Source of the DNA: SAR324 cluster bacterium | GTDB lineage: Bacteria > SAR324 > JACQKK01 | Direction: 5' to 3' | Assembly: GCA_027297205.1 (NCBI GenBank) | Contig: JAPUIH010000028.1 | Span: 1 to 32,112 of the forward strand | Length of the DNA stretch: 32,112 nucleotides | Shown: in pieces, positions 8,591 through 17,072 of the stretch | Layout of the letters: each line of letters opens with the position of its first letter | Numbering within the stretch: position 1 is the first letter of the stretch | Translations under genes and position numbers: made by a program | Notes under the pieces: generated by a model | What the model saw: the letters and a program-made list of their open reading frames with translations, nothing else | Told to the model about the DNA's origin: nothing | Database searches by the model: none

Positions 8591-9916
8591 CTACTGGGAG
8601 CAGGTGCGGAATCCGGCGAACACGTCGCTCCGATCCGGCATGAAGAAATTGCGCCAGGTGTTGCGTATCATGCGGGAGCGGGTGGCCCAGCTGCCGCCTC
8701 GCAGCACTTTGTGATACCCAAACCAGGGTGCGGAATACTCCCGGTAGGGATCGACCACAAAGCCGGGATAGGGATAGAAGGCGTCGGCGGTCCATTCCCA
8801 CACATTACCCAGCATTTGCCGGCAGCCATGGGCGCTATCTCCATCCGGCAAGGCCGCTACGTCCGCCGGTGCGGTGGAATGACAATCCAGGTTGGCGTGT
8901 TGGGGTGTGGGCGCCGCATCACCCCAGGGATAGCGGCGCTTTTCGCCAAGCAGGGAGCCGTTGGCGGCGGGCACCGTGGCCGCGGCCAGCTCCCACTCGG
9001 CCTCTGTGGGCAGTCTGCGTCCGGCCCAATTGCAATAGGCCTCCGCTTCAAACCAGTTGACGTGCAGCGCCGGCTGATGCTCCCGTATCGGCTCCCAGCG
9101 GTCGAAGCGGCGGCAGCGCCAGCCGCCCCCCCTGCCGGGACGCCAGTAAACTGGGTGCTTCGCGCGGGAATTGCCCAGCCAGAGCCGGCCCCGGATGCTC
9201 CAGAATTGTTCGCTGCGGTAACCCCCCGCTTCCACGAACTGAGCAAATTCGCCATTGGTGACAGCTGCGCGGGCGATGTGGAACGGCGCTACGTCCACGG
9301 GATGCGCCCATTTCTCGTTGTCGAAAACGTAGGGCATGTCCTGGCTGCCGCCCAGCATATAGCCTTGCGCGCCGGGCACCTCCACATCGCCCGGCAAGGG
9401 CCCCGCCGGTTCCGCTTCCGGCGGCGGTTCCACAGCCCTGGCCTGCAAGGTTGGAGCGGAATAGCGCTGGGTCTGGCGGTCATGGATCATGGCCTCGTCG
9501 TGCATGTCCTCATGAAACACAGACAGCCTGTTGTAGTAAGTGGCCTCCTCACCAAGTGCCGTGTCGCGCACGGTCTCCAACACGTTCTCCAATACCTCCG
9601 CCGCATAAGCGAGCGTACTTTCCCGCCCGGGCATGGCAAGGTCCCAGCGGATTTCGTGGGCCACTTCAAAGGAATCGTAGAGTGCGTCCACCTCCGGCCG
9701 CAAGGTGGGACGTCCGTTCAGGTGGCGCAGCACCCATCTTTCCTGGAACCAGGCGATATGGCCTACGTGCCAGATCATGGGATTTACCGTGGCCACTATT
9801 TTCCCAAGCAACTGTTCATCGGTCAGGTCTTCCACCAAATGGAAAGTGAAGTCCCGAGCGTCGCGCACCCAACGCGTCAGTTCCTCTTCCGCCGCGGCTT
9901 TGCAGGCCAAATCCAT
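8591..9916 (-). CDS. senA: Selenoneine synthase SenA (EgtB-like non-heme iron enzyme)
   Basis: SenA oxidatively joins hercynine (N-trimethylhistidine) to the selenosugar made by SenB, forming the C-Se bond of selenoneine. The 441 residues have the EgtB layout. A DinB-like N-terminal domain carries the predicted iron ligands: H50 in WHVGHIAWF and H135/H139 in FHEDMHDEAM. A C-terminal sulfatase-modifying-factor (FGE-like) domain carries LPTEAEWELAAA, GNVWEWTAD, PYPGFVVDPY and VLRGGSWATR. The EYSAPWFGYHKVLRGGSW stretch and the neighbouring senB favour SenA over the ergothioneine enzyme EgtB; that choice rests on context as well as sequence. The ATG at 9916 matches the family N-terminus; an upstream start at 9994 would add a proline-rich tail. 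Hercynine requires an EgtD methyltransferase, which is not in the window. Confidence 0.9.
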   Translation of the reverse strand: MDLACKAAAEEELTRWVRDARDFTFHLVEDLTDEQLLGKIVATVNPMIWHVGHIAWFQERWVLRHLNGRPTLRPEVDALYDSFEVAHEIRWDLAMPGRESTLAYAAEVLENVLETVRDTALGEEATYYNRLSVFHEDMHDEAMIHDRQTQRYSAPTLQARAVEPPPEAEPAGPLPGDVEVPGAQGYMLGGSQDMPYVFDNEKWAHPVDVAPFHIARAAVTNGEFAQFVEAGGYRSEQFWSIRGRLWLGNSRAKHPVYWRPGRGGGWRCRRFDRWEPIREHQPALHVNWFEAEAYCNWAGRRLPTEAEWELAAATVPAANGSLLGEKRRYPWGDAAPTPQHANLDCHSTAPADVAALPDGDSAHGCRQMLGNVWEWTADAFYPYPGFVVDPYREYSAPWFGYHKVLRGGSWATRSRMIRNTWRNFFMPDRSDVFAGFRTCSQ

Positions 9917-10009
9917 CGGTATTCCATCCTGCGGGATCCAGGGGCGCCCCGTGGCGGGTTTCGCCAAAAGTTTCGTGGCCGGGCGGAGCACCACCCGTAC
10001 CGCCGCTTA

Positions 10010-11386
10010 TTACAAAGGTTTCAGATCACCCAGCAAAGTTGGCAGGAGTTCCGAAACCGTGGGATGGATGTGTACCGCGCGGGTCACCGTCGTATAGGGC
10101 GCCTTGGCATACATCAGATCCAGCAGGGAGTGGGCTATCTCGTCGCCCCCGATACCCAGCAAGGCCGCACCCAGTATCTCCTTACTCTCCGCATCCACCA
10201 CCACTTTCATAAAGCCCTGGGTTTCGCCGCGTTCCCGGGCACGGGCCACTCGCTCCATCTGCATTGTCCCCACCAGGGCCTTGCGTCCCGATTCCCGCAC
10301 CTGCTGCTCCGTCATGCCGGCCCGCCCCAGCGGGGGGTCGATAAAAAGACCGTAGCAGATGATGCGGTCCGCCACGCTGCGCGGGTCGTTGTCGAACAGA
10401 TTGGCCGCCACGATCTCATAATCGTTGTAGGAAGTATGGGTAAAAGCGCCCAGGCCATTGCAATCTCCGATGGCCCAGATGCCTTCTACGTTGGTGCGCA
10501 ACTGGTTGTCCACCGTGATCATTCCCTGGGGATTGGTGGCCACCCCGGCCTTGTCGAGGCCGAGGTCATCGGTATTGGGGCGGCGTCCTACGGCAACCAG
10601 CAGATGGGAGCCGGCAAGGTCTTCCTCGCCGCCCGCGCCATTCAGTTTGACCGAAATGCCGCCGCTCTGCTGCCCGGCTTCCGCCAGGGTGGTGTCAAGC
10701 CGGATGTCGATGCCCTCATTTTCCAGTATTTTCTTGATGGCATCGGAGATATCTTCATCTTCCCGTGGGATCAGGCGGGGTCCTTGTTCCACCACCGTTA
10801 CCTTGCTCCCGAAGCGCCGGTATATCTGGGAGAATTCCAGGCCGATATAGCTGCCGCCGAGCACAATCAGGTGCTCGGGCACCGCTTCCAATTCCAGCAT
10901 GCTGGAGTTGGTGAGGTACTTGATACTGTCCAGACCTGGCACCGGCGGCACCATGGCCCGCGCACCCACGTTAATGAAAATCTTATCAGCTTCGAGCACC
11001 TCTCCGTTCACACTTACCGTATTTGGGCTTTCCAGGCGGCCATGGCCCTGGAAAATCGTACCGTTGTCCAGATTCTTCATCCAGTTGGTGACGCCGGTGT
11101 TGGAACGCTCCACAATTTCGTCTTTGCGGGCCTTGACCCGCTTCATGTCCACCCGGATCGGCGAGTCGATCATGACGCCGAATTCCGCGCCTCGGTTGGC
11201 CATGTATGCTGCCCTGGCGCTAGCCACCAAGGTTTTTGTGGGAATTCAACCTGTATTGACACAGGTGCCGCCGAATTTATCTCTCTCGATGACAGCCACC
11301 TGCATGCCCTCCTGGCTCAGGCGGGATGCCAGAGAGGGGCCCGACTGGCCGGTGCCGATTACGATTGCGTCGAACTTGGTTGTCAT
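10010..11386 (-). CDS. Selenocysteine-containing (in-frame UGA) FAD pyridine-nucleotide-disulfide oxidoreductase, mercuric-reductase/DLDH-like
   Basis: This is a class I flavin disulfide reductase of 458 codons. Residues 1-46 hold the FAD motif VIGTGQSGPSLA and the start of the redox site, GGTCVNTG; codon 47 is TGA (11246-11248), and IPTKTLVASARAA follows. Every close relative I know has Cys at that place (CVNTGCIPTK), so UGA replaces exactly the second active-site cysteine. Downstream all parts are intact: NAD(P)H site LGGSYIGLEF, AIGDCNGLG, and the dimer-interface catalytic HIHPTVSE. AAGGAG precedes the ATG by four bases, and a SECIS-like hairpin follows the UGA. There is no C-terminal cysteine pair and no heavy-metal domain, so it is not a true MerA. 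Its substrate is unknown. It lies 93 bp upstream of senA, same strand. Automated callers would start it after the UGA (near 11230) and lose the FAD motif. A nonsense mutation or sequencing error is the alternative. Confidence 0.85.
11212..11232 (-). promoter_or_regulatory. Candidate bacterial SECIS element
   Basis: On the minus strand CCTTGGTG-GCTAG-CGCCAGGG folds into an eight-pair stem (two G-U pairs) with a five-base loop that begins with G. The loop begins 22 bases after the last base of the UGA at 11246-11248, inside the 16-37 range usual for bacterial SECIS elements, whose loop needs a G in its first two positions. The stem lies in coding sequence for a conserved block (TLVASARA), so part of the pairing could be coincidental. 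Confidence 0.65.
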
Positions 11387-11390
11387 ATTG

Positions 11391-11397
11391 CTCCTTT
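11391..11397 (-). promoter_or_regulatory. Strong ribosome binding site of the UGA-containing oxidoreductase
   Basis: AAAGGAG on the minus strand ends four bases before the ATG at 11386. It fixes the start upstream of the UGA codon, which argues that the N-terminal 46 codons are translated and that the frame is meant to be read through. Confidence 0.75.
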
Positions 11398-11409
11398 CTT
11401 CGCCCCTCA

Positions 11410-11435
11410 GGCCGGCTGCCTAGGCAGGACCGGCC
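11410..11435. repeat. Nested inverted repeat in the selenoprotein gene leader
   Basis: GGCCGG and CCGGCC flank the perfect palindrome TGCCTAGGCA (11417-11426), so the whole can form a long GC-rich hairpin. It starts 24 bases upstream of the selenoprotein ATG and may lie in its 5' leader. It could be an operator or leader structure. No U-run follows. Confidence 0.4.
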
Positions 11436-11475
11436 GGCGTGGCGGGGGCGCTTGTTGATCGATTCCCTTCCCCTG

Positions 11476-11487
11476 TCCGGTACCGGA
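11476..11487. promoter_or_regulatory. 12-bp perfect palindrome, possible operator
   Basis: TCCGGTACCGGA is identical on both strands and lies 90 bases upstream of the selenium gene run. Its position suits a dimeric regulator, but no regulator gene is nearby and the match could be chance in GC-rich DNA. Confidence 0.25.
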
Positions 11488-11790
11488 GTTGAAGCACAAA
11501 TGAGGGTGCCGAACTGGAATTTGAGACGTTAAACTAATTTGATGCCGGTACAGTTACCACGAAATTTTTTGGAAGTCGCGGCTTTATTGACCCCATGGCG
11601 GACGGGACAGCACATGGCGCGGGTTGACCGGTGGCAGCACCCCCCGCGGCGTGGTTTGAGGGCCGAATTGCTTGTGTTCCAGGAGTATTACCTATATTAA
11701 TTTGAGTTCTGTAACCACAACCACGCCGCGCTGAATTCAAATCCGTGAGGCGATCAAAAAATACGGGCGGACTCTCCAGGATAGCCGGTT

Positions 11791-12579
11791 ATGCCCTCCA
11801 CAATCGCGTTTTCTAGCCAAAAGGGCGGTGTCGGAAAAACCACCTCCGCGGTAAATCTGGCCATGGCCTTTGCCGTGGGCGGCTACCGGGTATTGTTGAT
11901 TGACCTCGACCCGCAAGGGTCGGTGCGTTATTCCTTCGGCATCAAGGAGGCCGCTGAGCGTGGAACCCATCAACTGCTGACGGACCCTTCCGTGCCCCTG
12001 CGGGACCTGCGCATGTCCGCCGATGGACAGGGCCTGGATTATGTCCTGTCCAACATCGATACCCTGAAGCACGAGCGGGAACTGGCGGAGAAAATCGGAG
12101 ACCTGACCAGCCTCAAACGGCGGCTGGACGAGGAAGCCCAGGATTACGATTTTGTATTGCTGGATTCTCCACCATCCACAGGCATTCTGGCCCTTAATGC
12201 CATGACCGCCGCCGACTATGTAATTCTGCCCCTGCAATGCGAGTCGTTGGCCATCAAGTCCCTGAAGCGATTTCTGCACTCTTTCCGGGAATTGCAGATG
12301 ACCCACAACCCGGACCTGCGCATCGCCGGAATTCTGATGACCATGTACAACCGCCGCCTGGCCGTGCACCGCAAAATCTGCCGGCAAATGTACGAGACTT
12401 TGTTCGATTCCGTATTTTCCACCATCATTCCCCAGGCCAAGGAAATCGCCGAAGCCAGCGCCATAGGCCAATCGGTGATTACCTATAACGTCAATTCCAT
12501 TGGCGCAACGGCCTATATTCGGCTGGCCAAGGAGATGCTCGATCGCTTTGGGTTCAGGCCGGAACTTGCCGTCAAGTAA
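11791..12579 (+). CDS. ParA/Soj/MinD-type ATPase, orphan
   Basis: The protein carries the deviant Walker A motif KGGVGKTT (residues 11-18) with both signature lysines, then the A' motif LLIDLDPQGS and the Walker B-like VLLDSPPS. Its 262 residues equal a minimal chromosomal ParA/Soj with no N-terminal DNA-binding extension. Such ATPases dimerise on ATP and position DNA or protein cargo on the nucleoid. No parB, parS-like cluster or cargo gene is adjacent; the next gene, nusB, begins four bases after the stop and is likely co-transcribed. AGGA stands about nine bases before the ATG. The role could be chromosome segregation or placement of another complex. True chromosomal parA usually neighbours gidB and parB, so an orphan role is more likely. 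Confidence 0.85.
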   Translation: MPSTIAFSSQKGGVGKTTSAVNLAMAFAVGGYRVLLIDLDPQGSVRYSFGIKEAAERGTHQLLTDPSVPLRDLRMSADGQGLDYVLSNIDTLKHERELAEKIGDLTSLKRRLDEEAQDYDFVLLDSPPSTGILALNAMTAADYVILPLQCESLAIKSLKRFLHSFRELQMTHNPDLRIAGILMTMYNRRLAVHRKICRQMYETLFDSVFSTIIPQAKEIAEASAIGQSVITYNVNSIGATAYIRLAKEMLDRFGFRPELAVK

Positions 12580-12583
12580 CGCC

Positions 12584-13030
12584 ATGCGCGGCACCAGATC
12601 CCAGGGCAGGTCATTCGCCCTGCAACTGCTTTACCAAGCCGAAATGAATGAAGAATTGGCGGAGGCGTCCGCCAGCCGATTCTGGGAAGAGCAACATCCT
12701 TCCCGGAAGGCCAGAGCCTTTGCCGAGGCGTTGGTGGAAGCCACTCTGTCGCACATGTCCGAGATCGACGCCAGGCTGGGCAAGGAATTGGAGCATTGGA
12801 AGCTGGGCCGTCTCTCGGTTGTGGTGCGCAACCTGTTGCGTATGGCCGTGTGCGAGATGCTGGTGGTGGGTGAAGTGCCGTTTCCCGTGGTGATTGACGA
12901 ATCGGTGGAGTTGGCCCGTAGATTCATGGACGAGGAGTCCGCCCGATTCGTGAACAGTGTGCTGGAAAAATGCTGGATAAATGCATCCGCCGCTCAAGGC
13001 GGCGCGCCCGCATCCCAGGAGGGCGCCTAG
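12584..13030 (+). CDS. nusB: Transcription antitermination factor NusB
   Basis: NusB with S10 binds boxA RNA and supports antitermination on rRNA operons. The 148-residue all-helical protein starts MRGTRSQGRSFALQLLYQ, which matches the RxxAR...LQxLYQ opening of the family. VVVRNLLRMAVCEML, PFPVVIDESVELAR and FVNSVLEK follow, the usual C-terminal blocks. The ATG at 12584 is preferred over an upstream in-frame ATG at 12500 that lies inside the parA-like gene. Normally nusB follows ribH; here it follows a ParA-like gene and precedes ligA. The last ten residues (AAQGGAPASQ) are a low-complexity tail. Confidence 0.9.
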   Translation: MRGTRSQGRSFALQLLYQAEMNEELAEASASRFWEEQHPSRKARAFAEALVEATLSHMSEIDARLGKELEHWKLGRLSVVVRNLLRMAVCEMLVVGEVPFPVVIDESVELARRFMDEESARFVNSVLEKCWINASAAQGGAPASQEGA

Positions 13031-13103
13031 GCAGAATCCTAGGCAGAGTCTATCGCCATGCGCGGAAGTCTGCCCACAAGGCAGGGCCGCGGGTATTGGC
13101 TAG

Positions 13104-15109
<2,006 letters not shown>

Positions 15110-15110
<1 letters not shown>

Positions 15111-16468
15111 TGAAAAAAATCGCCATCGTTGGTGCAGGGGAAATCGGTGCATTTATCGCAGAGCGGCTCAACGCAGAGAAGTTTGACGTCACTGTGATTG
15201 ACCGTAATCCGGAGGTGCTTTCCAATCTGCAAAACACCCTGGATGTGGCCGGGGTGCAGGGGAATGCCACCAATATCAAGGATTTGATCAACGCCGATAT
15301 CCAAGACGCGGACTTGTTTATCGCCACCACGCGCCAGGATGAGACGAATTTGGTGTCCTGTCTGCTCTCCCGTGAGCTTAAGATTCCGCACAACATTGCC
15401 GTTACGCGTTATCTGGGGTCCAGGGACAAAGTTTTCAACGTCGACAATGCGCCCCTGGGTATCGACATGGTGGTCAATACCAGCGAAGTGGTGAAGGACG
15501 AAATCATGGACGTGGTGGAAACCACCGGCCCCAGCGAAGTTGCCACCTTCGCCGAGGGCCAGATTATTTTGATCGGCTATCAGATAAGCGCCGATTCGCA
15601 CCTGATCGACAAGAAAATTTCCGACGTGGCCGGTAAGGGTACCGATCTTAAATTTTTTGTGGGCAGCATGGTACGGAACAACAAGTTAATGACGCCCACC
15701 GCGGATACGGTGTTGGAACGTGACGATTATCTCTATCTGATCACTATAGAGAAGCACATGCAGGAGCTCAACGCGGTACTGCATGTGGAAACCATCAAGT
15801 CCCGCACCGCAATTGTCTATGGGGACAATTACCTGTCCCAATTACTGGCCGGGGCGCTGCTCAATCGCCATTTTCAAGTCACCATGCTGGCCGCCACGGA
15901 GGGAAAAGCGGATTTTCTCAAACAGTATTTTGCAAACCGCCGCCATTTTCATGTGGAGGTGGGGGAAGGCACCGAAGCGCGTCTGTTGCGCAGAGTCAAA
16001 GCGCCGGCCACCAGTTTGTTCGTGGCCACCAAGAGCGATGATGCGAGCAATCTGACCGGTTGCCTGGTAGCCAAAAACCTGGGTGTCGGCAAGACGGTCG
16101 CTTCCATCAAGCGCAACGACATCATGCTGCTTTGCCCTCAGGCCGGAGTGGACGCGAACATTGCGCCGCGTCTGGCCACAGCCAAGGTAATTCAGAAGGT
16201 GGTGCACGAGAACAGGGTGCTGGACTACCGGGCGGTCTCCCGTACGAATCTGGAAGTGATCGAGTTGGAGGTCAAAGGCAAGTGCGGATGCACCAAAGCG
16301 CCCATTGGAAAATTGAAACTGCCTGAGGGGGTGATTATCGGGGGGATTGTTTCCGACGGAGTGCCTTCGCTGCCCAATTCCGGATACACACTCAAAGCGG
16401 GGGATAAAGCCATCGTGCTTACCCTGCCCGAGCATATCGTCAAGGTGGAAACTCTCTTCGGAGAGTAG
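15110..16468 (+). CDS. trkA: Trk potassium uptake regulatory subunit TrkA
   Basis: TrkA is the peripheral NAD(H)/nucleotide-binding subunit that gates the TrkH/TrkG potassium channel. The 452 residues contain two tandem RCK_N/RCK_C units. The first Rossmann motif is VGAGEIGAFIAERL (residues 7-20), ending in the acidic VIDRNPE; the second begins near TAIVYGDNYLSQLLA (about residue 235) and lacks the canonical glycines, as is common for the second half of TrkA. The ATG overlaps the ligA stop. trkH is not in the window. The 3' end forms a UUCG hairpin that includes the last codons and part of the stop codon. Confidence 0.93.
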
Positions 16469-16490
16469 CCGCGGCCGGGGCGCCCGGCCG
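16451..16490. terminator. Double hairpin between convergent trkA and lptC
   Basis: Two perfect hairpins follow each other. ACTCTC-TTCG-GAGAGT (16451-16466) has the stable C(UUCG)G tetraloop and overlaps the trkA stop. CGGCCGGG-GCG-CCCGGCCG (16472-16490) comes next. Both are symmetric and could stop transcription from either gene, though no T-run follows. Confidence 0.5.
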
Positions 16491-16505
16491 ACGGCCGCGC
16501 CACGG

Positions 16506-17048
16506 CTATTGGTAAAACAGTGGCGCGGAGAAGGTCATTTTCTGTGCGGCGATATCGTAAACCAGGGAATCCCCCTGGTGAATGCCGTTCCTGGTTTTCA
16601 CCCACACTTCCCCAAGGGCCAGCAAGCGATTTTTCTTCTCTTCGAATTCAACGCGCTGGCTGTGGATTTCCGAGCCGTCCCGGTCCACCATCCGCACTTT
16701 TCCTATCAGCACGAGTGTGTCTTTCTTTTCGGCCAGCAGGGCCTTTTCCGCTCGTCCTTCCAGAAGCGTCGAGCTGGGGTCGGCTTTCGTTGCCGTAAAT
16801 ACCTTGAAGCGCACGGTAGTCAACTCCGCCGTATTGGCGGTCTCATCGTATTTCAAACTATTGGCGAACAGCTCGTATTTGAGCAGAGAGCCATTGTGCT
16901 GGCGGATGGACACCTTCCTCAGGGCCAGCACGTTGGTGGGAATGTCTTCCCGGGGCCAATTGGGTTGTGGGGAATTCTGCACAGTGAGCAGATAAATTGC
17001 CCCCGACCCGAAAGCCATGAATGTGAGGAACAGTAGCAGCCTTCCCAT
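16506..17048 (-). CDS. lptC: LPS export periplasmic protein LptC
   Basis: LptC is the inner-membrane-anchored part of the Lpt bridge that passes LPS from LptB2FG to LptA. The 180-residue protein has one N-terminal membrane anchor (LLLFLTFMAFGSGAIYLLT) and a periplasmic beta-jellyroll region. It contains the family-like FANSLKYDETANTAELTTVRF and later TLVLIGKVRMVDRDGSEIHS, where the repeated strand pattern is visible. KdsD, kdsC, lptA and lptB, its usual neighbours, are absent. Instead it follows the Cdc48-like gene by 24 bp on the same strand. Sequence identity in this family is low, so the call rests on topology and motif. Confidence 0.75.
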   Translation of the reverse strand: MGRLLLFLTFMAFGSGAIYLLTVQNSPQPNWPREDIPTNVLALRKVSIRQHNGSLLKYELFANSLKYDETANTAELTTVRFKVFTATKADPSSTLLEGRAEKALLAEKKDTLVLIGKVRMVDRDGSEIHSQRVEFEEKKNRLLALGEVWVKTRNGIHQGDSLVYDIAAQKMTFSAPLFYQ

Positions 17049-17072
17049 TGGGTGCTCTGCGTAGGGTCGGTG

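Larger units (their letters stand above)
11387..11790. promoter_or_regulatory. Divergent regulatory region between the selenium genes and parA-like gene
   Basis: This 404-bp stretch has no credible gene. It holds leaders and presumably promoters for the minus-strand selenium genes and the plus-strand ParA-like gene. Visible elements are the 12-base perfect palindrome TCCGGTACCGGA (11476-11487) and a nested inverted repeat at 11410-11435. A weak sigma70-like pair also occurs on the plus strand: TTGTGT at 11672-11677 and TATATT at 11693-11698, spacer 15. AT-rich DNA at 11521-11580 and 11690-11720 suits promoters. No tRNA, including selC, is seen. Confidence 0.45.

Noticed and set aside
8591-9916. 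Ergothioneine sulfoxide synthase EgtB
   Set aside because: The fold is the same, but the C-terminal motifs and the neighbouring senB favour SenA; egtC, egtD and egtE are absent here.
10010-11230. Annotation as a 406-residue reductase starting after the UGA
   Set aside because: This form lacks the FAD-binding motif and the first redox cysteine, starts at a poor TTG, and ignores the strong ribosome binding site before 11386.
10010-11386. True mercuric reductase (MerA)
   Set aside because: There is no C-terminal Cys pair, no N-terminal heavy-metal domain and no mer genes nearby.
8471-11458. A 995-codon open frame on the plus strand, opposite senA and the selenoprotein gene
   Set aside because: It is antisense to two well-supported genes, has no recognisable domain, and such long shadows are common in GC-rich DNA.
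11731-11760. TTCAAATCC resembling a selC anticodon arm
   Set aside because: The flanks do not form an acceptor stem, long variable arm or T arm, so it is not a tRNA.
11738-11790. Coding-like stretch (IREAIKKYGRTLQDSR) before the parA-like gene
   Set aside because: It has a stop just upstream and no start with a ribosome binding site; too short to support a gene.
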